Source: Siderastrea siderea
Taxonomy: Eukaryota > Cnidaria > Anthozoa > Scleractinia > Rhizangiidae
NCBI GenBank assembly: GCA_964030785.1
Contig: OZ034975.1
Coordinates: 14,952,142 to 15,016,141, forward strand
Reading direction: 5' to 3'
Length of the DNA: 64,000 bases
Shown here: in pieces, positions 37,573 through 48,696 of the stretch
Layout: every line of letters starts with the position of its first letter
How positions within the stretch are numbered: position 1 is the first letter of the stretch
Notes under the pieces: generated by a model
The model's input: only the letters and a program-made list of their open reading frames with translations
What the model was told of the DNA's origin: nothing
Databases searched by the model: none
Translations under genes and position numbers: made by a program

Positions 37573-39412
37573 ATGATGAAATAACCTGCGATCAGGCCGA
37601 ATTTTAGCATCGCTCTCATATTCTCTTACGTTGGTCGCTCGCTAAAATAGGGCCTGATACAATCTCTCACAGGAGTTCGTGTCGGCAGCCAAATTTTGGC
37701 CGCGGGAACTCGCAATCTGATTGGCCCTCTAACAATAGAGCTGTCAACGGAAGTAAATTGTCTACGAGACTCGCTCACAATTTCGATCCGACCGCCATAG
37801 CCGAGGAACAACCAAGGAACAAGTCTGCCGAAGTAAAATGTGTTGCTCTAATAAATTCTCTTCGTTCTAGGAGAATTGTCACCATTTCTTTCTCTCCTGA
37901 GAATGGCGTTCGGTTTGACGCAAGCTGTCTCTCACCTGGAGCAGAGAAGTACAGCAACAGTGAAGTATGTATTCCGTTTTATCGCATCGCGTCTCGGGAA
38001 TTTTCATTTGACGGCTTTCAGCTAGTATTGATAACATGAACAGAGTAGTGGTTGTTTCCGCGTTTGACGAAACAAAACGAACAGCAGACGAACAAGTATC
38101 TTTCGCCAGGAATGATCAGCAAGTCAACCGATAATTCGGTAAACTTAACGGTAAACTGATGTTTGGCGAGAGCCGCAATCAAGTCGCAATAACGATTTCA
38201 GTTTATATTCATTCATTATTTAACACTTATGTCGTTTTATTGATCTCTGACGTTGACATCAAAGGATCTGACTAGTTTTATAACAAATGTTCTTGGTTTT
38301 AAAATTCGCTGCTGTTTAGAGATAAAATTCGCTGCTAATCTCAAATATTTATCACGTCTGGAACTAAATTAAATTACAAAATACTCCTTTGTTTATAAAC
38401 GGTTTTATTTATATCTTTATTCTAAAGAATGAAACTGAAGGTACTTCTCTTAATTGCCCAAGGTTTTTTACGCAGAAAATCGGTGACAAATGCGAAGAGA
38501 ATATTTCCGGATACCACCATAGGAAGCCCAAGCATAATATTTGAATATCATTAAAAATGGCGTTTCAAAATATAAGACTTTGTATGGGATTTCGAAGCGA
38601 ACATTTTGAGCAATACATAACAACGAACTAACTGAATAAAATTCATGAAATATTACATAGTGTTGTTTGCTATCCTTACAACGCATTTTGAGCAATTTTA
38701 GGTCCATTTACTTAACTGTGTTAGTACGTGTATAATACATTGACAAGGTCAATGTATTATACATGTACTAATACACAGTAAGGTAAATAGACATAAAATT
38801 GCTCAAAATGCGTTGTAAGGAGAGCAAACAACACCATGTAATGTTTCATAAACTTTATTCAGTTAGTTTGCGGTTATGTATTGCTCAAAATGTTCGCTTC
38901 GAAATCCCATACAAAGTCTTATATTTTGAAACGCCATTTTTAATAATATTCAAATGTTATGCTTGGGTGTCCTGTGATACCACCTGAAATGGGAAAGGAT
39001 TCAAGCATGCAGCATATTTTGGTACATGACAACCTCGTCGTGTTTTGAACTTTCATTCAGTTTCAGCTCAGACAGAGCAACCATGGACAACACCGGAACC
39101 TTCAAGTTAGCAATCGGGTAAATTTGAGTGCTTGTGCCTAGAAGATATATCGTAGCCTATGATTTTCTTATTTTGCCGACATTTGCGTGACATTTTGCGA
39201 ATTACCGTTATGGGAAATTTGCATACCGAGGATCGTGCAGGCAGAAGAAATTTTGATTGGCTGTTTTGTTGAATGTCAATCAATCAAAAAAGTGGGCGGT
39301 AGACGTTCCCTAGAAGGATTGTATCAGGCTCTATTTTTTGTTTCGCCTGTCCCGCCTGAATGTTTCACCGAGCGAAACGAAAATAGAGCCTGATCGCAGG
39401 TTAATGATGAAA
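37573..39412. mobile_element. 1.8-kb MULE-type non-autonomous element in Penelope-like element 2
   Basis: The insert 37582-39403 has perfect inverted ends TAACCTGCGATCAGGC, and exact 9-base duplications ATGATGAAA at 37573-37581 and 39404-39412. Subterminal TAGGGCCTGATACAATC is inverted at the other end. It contains a 93-aa plus frame (37758-38039) of unknown nature and a large palindrome (38499-38990), but no transposase. Confidence 0.75.
38499..38990. mobile_element. Near-perfect 490-base palindrome
   Basis: Two arms of about 240 bases pair along their length with a three-base centre near 38747 (ACATTGAC-AAG-GTCAATGT). The ends are ATTTCCGG and the complement CCTGAAAT. It is a third-level nested insertion or a MITE dimer. 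Confidence 0.75.
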
Positions 39413-40154
39413 TGAAATCTGTTGAGCCGTCACACCTTGATATGATAGGTCTACCAACTAGAGTCGGTTTGTGAATCTTTGTAAGTGTGTAAAAACTAGA
39501 GTTCTCGGCGGATTAGATGTCAGGGAAAGCCACTTTTCCGTCATTGTGTCAATGTGTCCCTCTTGATCGAGGGATTTTTCTAGCTGTTGAACTTTTTTGG
39601 GATGTGGATTCTATCACTGGCTCAACTAGGGGCCGGTAGTTATTTCTGTCGTCAAGTAGACTCTGGCCCTCCTTAATTTTGTCTTGCCTGTCCACTATGA
39701 CGGTTACGGTTCCCTTAGCTGCTTTTTTGAGTACGATGTTTTCTTTACATGTTAAATCTTTTAGGGCGCGCCGCTCTCTGTGTGGCAGATTATCTTTTGG
39801 TCTGCGCACTTGAACATTCGCAAGGCTGATCTTAACCTCTTCTAAATAACTTTCTAACGTCACTGATGGCTGGATAGGTGGTATCCAGTCCGATTTGACG
39901 TGGAAAGGCTGGGGATTGCTATTTTCCCCGTGAAATATACACTGCAGGTGCATACGTCTTGTGACCTGCCCGAAATCCCTCATAAGCTGGCGCCTAATAT
40001 TGTAGAAAAAAGTAGCCTGCTGCAATTTACCTGGATGTTTGCGCTCCAACAGATTTGTAAAAACACTAGCTAGACTTCACTACTTTTAATAAGTAAAAAG
40101 CTGGCTTTTGATTTGCTTTTGAGCCCTCCACATTTGGTCACTTGGACGTCGAGG

Positions 40155-40520
40155 AGATTTGATGTTCACAACAAATATTAGCCCGAGAACGTAGTTTAAG
40201 GGCTTATATGAAGTTTGAACATCAAATTTCCGAGGGATCCTATCACACATAGGGCCTGAGACAGAAGAACTCTATTGTTTTTAATGTACAACACTAAATT
40301 TTGAGCGAAAATTGCCCAGACGGGCACTATTCGCTGAAAGGCGCCCGCTGAGGAGAGACACTATCGCATCACGTGATCGATTTAGACCAATGGGAGCACG
40401 CCAAAATTTAGCGTTGTACTATAAATGCTGATGGGCGCCCGCTGAGGAGCGACACTACCTCGTCACGTGTTCAATTTCGACCAATGGGAGCAAGCCGAAA
40501 TTTAGCGTTGTACTATAGTG
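40155..40520. mobile_element. Cluster of MITE copies
   Basis: A relative of the 23389-23528 element (right end GACAGAAGAACTCTATTGT, about 40259-40278), then two relatives of the TACAACGCTAAATTTTG element (about 40289-40424 and 40425-40516), each ending CAAAATTTAGCGTTGTACTATA or a variant. Confidence 0.6.
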
Positions 40521-40524
40521 TTCA

Positions 40525-41080
40525 GGGATGCAAACCAGTTATCAAACGTGGGCAAAGCAAGTGAATTTCACAACTTATTAGGCCTACAATACCGTAATAT
40601 TCCTTCTTAAATAAGTACAATTCGTCTATTTCTTGCCCCGGAGCTTATTCCCGTTAAGCAAGGTACAGTTAACGGCTGCTGGGAGGCGAAAGTTTAGGGA
40701 GGAGGGAGAAATTGCCCCGAAAAGTAGGGAGAAGGGAGAAATTGGCTGAAAAAGTAGGAGAAGGAAGATTAACCCTCCTGTCCCTCCCCCTCTTTATGCA
40801 ACGACGACGGCAACGCAAAGGAAAACGTCATTTGAATTTTGTGTTTCGGTTCTTTTATTCTACTGCATGATTATTCCAAGAGAAAGAGGATGTCACCATC
40901 GTGTGTTCCCGTTCTCCAAAAAACCTTAAGACTGGTCATTACACGTTGTTGTTTTGCAGAGGACGGCAGCGACATGTACTAAGATGTACAAATTCACGTG
41001 CCGCGTCATTGTTTTGCTCAGTGAAGCCTATTGTTTTTTGACGTTCTCGTCGTTGCTGTCCTCTTCGTATTCGCTTAAAC
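40525..41080. other. No gene seen
   Basis: Includes the GGGAGGAGGGAGAAAT repeats near 40690-40770. No recognisable coding. Confidence 0.4.
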
Positions 41081-41150
41081 TCTTCGTAGTTCTTCGTAGT
41101 TCTTCGTAGTTCTTCGTAGTTCTTCGTAGTGCTTCGTAGTTGCTTAAACT
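41081..41150. repeat. Decamer tandem repeat TCTTCGTAGT
   Basis: Seven copies of TCTTCGTAGT, the sixth with one substitution. The open minus frame through it is a repeat artefact. Confidence 0.9.
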
Positions 41151-41530
41151 TCCCAGTATAGGGTAGCTGCAGCCTAGTTCCCATAGGTTCTCCTGCCATT
41201 CAGTGACGTTACAAAATTTCGCGCCAAGTCGAGTGAGTGAGAAGAGAACGCCTGAGTACTAGACTGGGGAAGCCACAATTCCTGCACCACACCTCCGGCA
41301 ACCTCACAGAAAAAAATAGTCTCGTCGCGAAGTAAGAACTAGATGAAGAAGGGAGTCTTGGAAAACAGTCGTTTCCTTTAATTTAGCTCGTCATGGCCAA
41401 CAGGCTAACTGTCTTGTTATTTAAAATAGAAGACTCTGGGAACAATCCGTGATTCAGGTAATTTCTTGGATTATAAGGAGACCCTGAGTGTTTATCAATA
41501 CAAACAAAAATCCGCAATTTTCTGTTAGAC
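41151..41530. other. No gene seen
   Basis: Short frames only. Confidence 0.35.
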
Positions 41531-41860
41531 TGTAAATGTTAACGCCAGTTTGGCTTGTCCGGCTGGAAAATCTCCAGAATAAACGGAACGTTTGAGAGGT
41601 ACTCCAAAATTGCCAACCTGAATATCCGAGCGGAAAAGTTTTTTTCCACCAGTTCCAGACCCTGTGTCAATAGTCAAACTAGTTTCAGACTTTCTGTAAT
41701 TAGTAGACTCAACTGCGCAAATGGTACACGCCAACCTCGAACGGAACTTGCCATTCAAGAGCTTTTGCGTACAGTTTACACTAACCATACACCAACCGGT
41801 TCCCCCCTGCAAAATGGTACACAACTGTGGTAACCATGGTAACCCTCCTGTCATGGCAAC
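41531..41860. repeat. Dispersed inverted repeat family
   Basis: AACGCCAGTTTGGCTTGTCC...CCAGAATAAACGGAACG...AATATCCGAGCGG...CCAGTTCCAGACCCTG matches 59745-59890, and GGTACACGCC...GAACTTGCC matches the inverse of 59440-59490. Confidence 0.55.
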
Positions 41861-43290
41861 CCTAGCACTAGGATTTTCCCACTCTCCGTAAACATGTCCT
41901 TAAAAAAATTCAGGTTTTGCCACGCGCTTCTGTCCCTGAAGGAAAGTAAGGACTACGCGCACCCTAGCTCGGTGCTAAGTTTTCTGTATTGTCTTTATTC
42001 AATTGAAATCGTACTTTCAACTTCAAATACAGGCGCATGCAATTCATTGCTCATGTCAACATCATAAAAACGGTCTTGACACAAGCAAAGCAAGTAGCGA
42101 AGGATTAAAAATTTCTTTTTTGCTGTGCATTATTTGTAGTAACTTTTATATATTGAAAAAAGGATGCAATGAACCTCTGTGTTTATTCCTTTTATGTTCA
42201 TGCTTATGCTTGTATCAGTCGATGTCGTTTTCACGGGAAGAGCTGTTACGCTATGGCCATGCTCACCTCGTTAGTTAAAACAATCCGTTATCCTCTGGGC
42301 CTTGATACGCTGTGAATCAGTGGAATCTTGAGACAGTCAACTATCCTAATCAGTGATTGGCTAGATTTCCATCAAATCTTGAAAAGTTAGTCCACAGGTA
42401 TGCACCGTTTTTGTTCCTTTTTATTTCAATTTTCATTTAGTTTCCTATCCACAAGTTTACGTTCATTCGCTTTCGCTCTCCACGCAGGAAAAACGACCAA
42501 ATACTCTACTTCAGTCGAAATGGCTTCTTAGAAATCTTCGTTTTGGGTTTTACAGCTTGCTTGTGGACGGAAGGCCGCGAGGCCATATAAATTAATGATC
42601 GTTATTGCCTGTTTTCGCCGTTCACACGTAAAAATTTCAAAAAATTTCAAAAGTTTCTTTCGAAATCTCCGTTTCCAATTGTTAAAGTTTGCAAGTAACA
42701 GGGTGTCTGTTTTAAAACAAGAACGCCAGACAAATCGAAAACTTTTAGGTTCTCCATTTTTTTTTTCTGTTCATGGAGACTGGGGCCCGGCAAATTTAAC
42801 CACGGTTCCCATTTCTCTTATTGAAGAGAGTTTTGAAAGCAAATTCAAGCGACAGTTTGAAAGAAACCAAAGTCAAAACGCAGGGTAAAAGGGGTTTACA
42901 GGAATCCCTATCGTCTGCCTATAAGAATGAATTAAAAGTTGACCCCAATCCTGAGTTGGCCCGGAAATTTAACAACGCTTTTTTCTATTTGTAACCTTCG
43001 GTTAATAACACTAAGCTCTATCTTCTAAAACGATCCTCGAACAAACGAAGGCAGGAGTTACGCTCGCGTCACTAATCCCCCCCCCCCGAAAAAAAAGGTT
43101 GGAAACAGATTAACAGCTCTGGTATCTGGCAGTTTTATGTCAAAGCTCTGCAGGAAAATTACAAATTCCTGTAAGAACCCTCAAGGAGCCCGATTTTCCT
43201 ATTGCCACTGCGCTCGATTCAGTTCTCCATCGCCTGAGGTTAAGGGAGATATTTCAAATATTATATAAACGCAACATTTTTACACGAAAC
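41861..43290. other. No gene seen
   Basis: AT-rich. Short unrecognised frames (42003-42278, 42595-42888). C-run near 43078. Confidence 0.35.
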
Positions 43291-45269
43291 AGCAATGTCA
43301 TGATCACAGTTAACTGCTTTATTAACGAAACGGTTAGTCTTATTTAACTCATACAAGGGTGATATTTAACATGAAACAATTGGTGAAGAAGGTCACACAG
43401 CATTACAACTCGACAAAAATGCAAAATCACTGACCGTAATATTTCAAGTTCAACATAACAAGTAACAAATATTCATGTAGACACTCGACTCCCGCTATCC
43501 TGAAAACTCAGGTGCAATCACAAAATTATCATTCCATTTTGAAAGCCGAGGGAAGTACATCTTATTTTAAAGATAACATTATTTCTGGCAAAATTGTAGT
43601 AGTAAAGCACCTTTTTACAGTTAACGAAAAGCAAGGCACCGTCGCATGGCTGGAGCCTAAAGTCATCTCTGTATCGTGAACAACAACGTCTTCCCTTGGA
43701 TGGGATGCTAGTCCATCACAGCATTTCCATGCCATTTTTTTGGCCGGGACATGTCCCCATTTATACACCTGTCCAGTGTTAGACAATGAGGAGAAAAGGT
43801 TTCTTGCCTAAGAAAACAACTATCCAATACACAGACGAACCTAGCATCGCACCACAAACACTCAGATCTTCCGATGAAAAACGTCCGACGCGCTAACCAC
43901 AACAGCAGCACATCTCCATACGATAAAAACACATATCCTATGTTACAAAAATTATGAGGGGAAAAAGCAAGCTACATTACATGAAATAACAATAATATTC
44001 TAATGAAATTAAACGGCTAACTCGTATTTAAAAATTGTCTAACAGTATCCACTGAAGGCAAATAGGTTTCTGTTTGTGATTGCAAGATGTGAGTTTGGAG
44101 ACAGCCCACACAAACAACAGAATAACGTACAAGAGAAGCGATAACTGCTGTTCAAGACAATGGGAGTCTGCAGTACTACAAAACTTTACCGTAACATAAC
44201 TTTAGATACATTTTAATCCCTGTATTTTTAAACTACAATGTGCATTATGCTATATACCTTATGAATTGGCTATATTCATACAGCCTGCGAGAGCAGACGC
44301 CTTTTCCTGGCTTTGTTTTCACCCAAGGGTAAAAACAAAGCCAGGAAAAGGCGTCAGCTCTCGAAGGCTAATATTCACAAAGAATTATATGTTATATTCA
44401 TATATTTCATATATTTTACAATATGCTACACACTTTATGAAAACAATCTTTCCAGGAAAACTGTCCAACGTATGTTACTCGAACTCACAACGTAAACACA
44501 ACTCTGAAAAACTCCAAATATTCTCGCCCTCTCTCACCACAGTTCACGACTGCAGGCCACCTTGCATGATCAAAGATTCACTAAAAATTCTGATTTTTGG
44601 AAAGTACCGTTAAAGCTCTATTTAGCCCCGGGGGTTTATTTAATTTCAGGCCTCATAAACGGGGGACTTATTAAAGTCGAAGGCTTAATAGAGAGGGGAG
44701 GTTTTTTTTTTAATCTTCAGAATCTTCAAATAATTTTTGCACAAAACTCAAACACTGTTAACTTAATTCTCATCAAGAAAGACCGGCCAACTTTATGTAT
44801 TTTTTCTAGCCTTCATAAAAATAGAGGAGAAGTGGGGACTTATTAGAGATGAGGGGCTTATTTAAAAAAAAAATTACTTTCAGAGGGGGTGTTATTAGAG
44901 ACGGGGGCTTAATAGAGAGGAGAGGCTTAATAGAACTTTAAATCACTCTTTAATAACAAAATTATTCAACCAGTAATTCTTAAACCAATGTGGTAAATAA
45001 CAGCCATTTACCAGACAGTTGAATCCCAAATGTCTGCGAACATGACTAAGCAACAGGGTTCACTACCAGTGGCTGTCATTTTGCAGTAAATAAGATCAAT
45101 TTAAGAACATGTGATATCCAACCAAAGTTTTGGTTTTGTTCTTGCAAAATGGTGACTTATCGGGTCACGTGACCTTTCCAAAAAAAACACACAAACAAAC
45201 TAAGAGTCATTCTTTGGCATCTATTATACCCAATAATACAAAAGCCATCTACAGGAGTTATAAGGTGTT
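43290..45269. repeat. Paralogous flank shared with 26068 region
   Basis: Collinear with the 3' flank of zinc-finger gene A. It contains an extra hairpin MITE (44274-44380), a SINE-like repeat (43685-43880) and GGGGGCTTAATAGAGAGG repeats (44640-44940) absent or different in the other copy. Confidence 0.55.
44274..44380. mobile_element. Hairpin MITE with 9-base duplication
   Basis: GCCTGCGAGAGCAGACGCC...CCTGGCTTTG is complemented within 90 bases. Flanks ATATTCATA and ATATTCACA are a one-mismatch 9-base duplication. Confidence 0.65.
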
Positions 45270-45919
45270 CTAGTCCAGAGTCTACTGTAAGTGCTTTAAT
45301 AAACAACCTCTGCGATGATTTAATAAGTGTTATGGATGACGACCAGTCTTCCTTTTTTCTGAATTAAGACAGTGGTATGCATGATGCAGAAATAATTGGG
45401 GCATTGTCAGCAACTGGTGTACCCTGGAGTTTCTAGCATAATGCAAAAAAAAATATGTAATAATAAATTAGATTTGTTTAAAGCTCAAAGCTCCATTTCT
45501 CCCAGACTCTCTTAGTTGACACAAGGATACTATAAAATACAGAATTTTTGACAATGTAGAAGTTTAGATGCATATACAAATCCATATTTTATTAACTGCC
45601 CCATAGATAGGGGTCTTGGATATTCGACAATCCCTTCAAAATTGTAAGAGAACCTGAAAAATGAATAAGGTAGATGTAGTTTCATTGCGTTCTTAATCAC
45701 AAGAATAACGTCTGGGTAATCAAGTGACAGAAAGGGAGGAAAGGACAGACAGCAGAATCCTTTTGAATCCTATTAGTATAAGTTTTCGGTTGGATTAATA
45801 TCTCCAATTTAACGATGAAGGAAATTATTTTGCAATTATTCAGTTGTCCTTCACGTACCCTCAACAACACTTTCCACAGAAACATTTCCCCTGTTTTAAA
45901 ATGCGGAGACAAAGACCTA

Positions 45920-47490
45920 TTAAGGGCAAATATTTTCCAGAATCATAACTTCATCACTGCCAGTACTTACAAACCTTGGTCTCGTCATATGTTTATACAT
46001 GTGGTATAGAATACCACAATAAGTATGGCAATATTCTTGGCACATCCAGCAGGTGAATCTTTCTTTGTCTATGGCAGAACGTTTGCTGCAATTATGCCTC
46101 TTCAGACTGCTGTCATCATTGAAGCATTTGTCACATAGGTTGCACTTGTGGAGCGAATCATCATGACTTGCTCTGTTGTGATATTGCAGACCCGACTTCT
46201 GAGTGAAGCATTTGTCACATTGAGTGTATGGTTTCTCACCACTGTGCACCCACAGGTGAGTTTTCAAATCTTTTGACTGGCAGAAACGTTTGTTACACTG
46301 AGTACATTTATGTGGCTTCTCGCCAGTGTGCATCCTCAAATGATGCTGCAAATGTTTTAGCTGCCTAAAACATTTGTCACATTGAGTACACTTGTATGGT
46401 CTCTCACCACTGTGAATTCTCATGTGTTTTTTCAGATCTGATGACATTCTGAAACATTTGTCACAATGACTACATTTGTCTGGTCTCTCACCACTGTGTA
46501 TCATCAGGTGTCCTTGCAAAGTTGATGACTGGTGAAAGCATTTGCCACACTGAGTACATCTGTATGGTCTCTCACCACTGTGAATCCTCAAGTGCTTTTT
46601 CAGATCTGATGACACTCTAAAACATTTGTCACATTGAGTACACCTGTATGGTCTCTCACCACTGTGAATCCTCATGTGGTTTTCCAGATGTGATGACCGT
46701 CTAGACCATTTGTCACATTGAGTACACTTGTACGGTTTCTCACCACTGTGAATCCTCATGTGGATTTTCAGATCTGATGACAGTCTAAAACATTTGTCAC
46801 ATTGAGTACACTCGTATGGTCTCACACCACTGTGATTGCTCATGTGGATTTTCAGATCTGATGACTGTCTAAAAGATTTGTCACATTGACTACACTTGTA
46901 TGGTCTCACACCACTGTGAATTCTCATTTGTTTTATCCGATCTGATGACATTCTGAGACATTTGTCACAATGACTACATTTGTATGGTCTCTCACCACTG
47001 TGAATCCTCAAGTGCTTTTTAAGATCTGATGACACACTAAAACATTTGTCACATTGAGTACACTTGTATGGTCTCTCACCACTGTGAATCCTCATGCGTA
47101 TTTTCAGATCTGATGACTATGCTAAACGATTTGTCACATTGACTACACTTGTATGGTCTCACACCACTGTGAATCGTCATGTGTCTTTTCAGATCTGATG
47201 ACTATGCTAAACGATTTGTCACATTGACTACACTTGTATGGTCTCACACCACTGTGAATCGTCATGTGTCTTTTCAGATCTGACGACTGTCTAAAACATT
47301 TGTCACATTGGCTACACATGTACGGTTTCTCACCACTGTGTATCATCAGGTGACGTTTCAGCTTTGACTGGCAATCAAAACTCTTTTTGCAGGTGTTGCA
47401 TTTGAAAGGTTTCCTTCCAGTATTTTTCTCAACATTCATGTTATGTATGTCTTGTGAAAACATTCCTGAAGGAAACAGCAGCCATCCCAT
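45920..47490 (-). pseudogene. C2H2 multi-finger gene, copy 1 (frameshifted)
   Basis: The 5' part (47143-47490) starts MGWLLFPSGMFSQD, then MNVEKNTGRKPFKC as in gene A, and carries two good fingers. It shifts frame in a finger reading [10 protein letters not shown] where RQSSDLK is expected: one extra base (AGCATAG for AGACAG). That finger is duplicated, so two shifts occur. The main frame (45920-47095) then encodes about 13 fingers, some degenerate: DRIKQ lacks a His, CDKWSRR lacks the Phe, and EKPYTQC lacks one Cys. The C-terminus matches gene A. A splice around the shifts is possible but not visible. Confidence 0.75.
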
Positions 47491-47603
47491 TAGGAAGCAA
47501 AATACAAATCAAGCATATTTTCTCTTGACTTTAAAAAACAACTGCAAGTTCATTCACTGTTCTGGCTCTAAAGAACAATCGCCTCAAACGTGAAACACAG
47601 TCT

Positions 47604-47905
47604 TTTTTACGGCTGTCTTTATTGTTGTTGTTTTCTTCCACCGCAAGAAAAACCTCTGCGACAATACGATTCCTTTCCCTGTTGAGCATGCTCTGTTGTT
47701 ACTATAGAAATGACTAACTACAGACACCTGCCTTGTTTGTGATTGGCCAACCTTTCCCGCGCTGTATAGTTTTACTGACAGACCGGTTATCATTTGGCCA
47801 AACACAGACAAGACAAGTGTCTTATGTTAGTCGTTTCTTAGCAGAGGTTTTTCTCGCGGTGGAAGAAAACAACAACGGTAAAGACAGCCGTAAAAAGACT
47901 ACAAA
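47604..47905. mobile_element. TIR element in tandem unit (copy 1)
   Basis: Arms GTCTTTATTGTTGTTGTTTT...CCACCGCAAGAAAAACCTCTG and the complement GCAGAGGTTTTTCTCGCGGTGG...GTAAAGAC at the right. The middle has GATTGGCCAACC. Repeated at 51031-51332 and 54457-54758. Confidence 0.65.
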
Positions 47906-48696
47906 ACAGAAGTGGCAAGATAAAAAACCTCTGCTGGCAGGGTAACATCTTGGTGGCAAAAATTCATAGAAATCTACCAAATACACGTATTGTCCAAGTT
48001 ATGGCATGATGTAACTATATTGGCACCCTTAGGGCTTAAACACAGAGCGACCCTATAAAACGAGCATGGGAAGCAATTTGTTGCCTTCATTTGACAAATT
48101 CAAATATAGAGAAACAATGGCCGTGCAACTTTCAAACAGTTATAAACTTTTTCTTTGACTAAATGGCTCTTAAACAAAAAAATAAAAGTATAAAAAAATG
48201 AATTACAACTAAAAAGTTGCCCTGATGCAATTTAAAGTGAAGATATCAACTGGAGTTCAGTAACATGCAACCACCTTTATACTGGTAAACGAAAAACTGT
48301 GTCTATAGATGAAAAATTCACAGTCGTTTAAACATGGATAAAAGCCAAAAATTCATTCAATATCTTTTAATTTTTGGTTAGCTCACGAGTGGGAACGATT
48401 TAAAAGAGCTTAGCTGAATGTAATTTTCTACAAGTTTCCAATTTTCTTTTGACCGTTTTGTTTACACGCGATGTTGTTTTGAACCAGCTGCTGTCACTGC
48501 ACTGTCATTATCAGGGCTTTACAAAAAAGAATAATTTCTTTTCTCTGAAACATAGGGAATAAAGTAAGATAAAATTTTAGTCATTTTTTTTTTCAGTGCA
48601 AGTCATCTTCATCTTGCTTGAATTATTTTCCCTGAGTGCATTCAAAATTTCAAGCATTAGCAGCAATAACTTTGCCTAAATCATTTTCCACTTTTT
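47906..48696. other. AT-rich remainder of tandem unit
   Basis: No gene is recognised; repeated identically at +3427 in the other two units. Confidence 0.4.

Larger units (their letters stand above)
35330..40049 (-). mobile_element. Penelope-like retroelement 2 (decayed, with two nested insertions)
   Basis: The minus strand shows, in order: an N-terminal region (39549-40049; RERRALKDL, IVLKKAAKGTVTVIVDRQ), a KIHKPTLVGRP block (about 39430-39530), a V.RDVTSLYTNIP block (about 37422-37450) with upstream FVDRLVQPIARS, then HPTIKFTAEISE, SLLDV.THYN, KGFIKGEALTLLRT, SRGYP, and LPFVTQYCPALPGLK...W (to about 35330). The palm catalytic block is not clearly readable. No GIY-YIG domain is seen downstream. 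Stops and frameshifts are present throughout. Confidence 0.75.
45270..48696. repeat. 3427-base tandem unit, copy 1
   Basis: Starts CTAGTCCAGAGTCTACTG and ends CATTTTCCACTTTTT. Contains the zinc-finger pseudogene (45920-47490), a TIR element (47604-47905) and AT-rich flank. Nearly identical to copies 2 and 3; one visible difference is GGGG against AGGG near 45399. Confidence 0.9.

Noticed and set aside
40939..41199. 86-aa minus frame with repeated TTKNYEELRR
   Set aside because: It is the translation of a decamer microsatellite (TCTTCGTAGT)n, not a gene.
45815..46009. 64-aa plus frame repeated in each tandem unit
   Set aside because: It is antisense to the 3' end of the zinc-finger gene and repeats only because the unit does.
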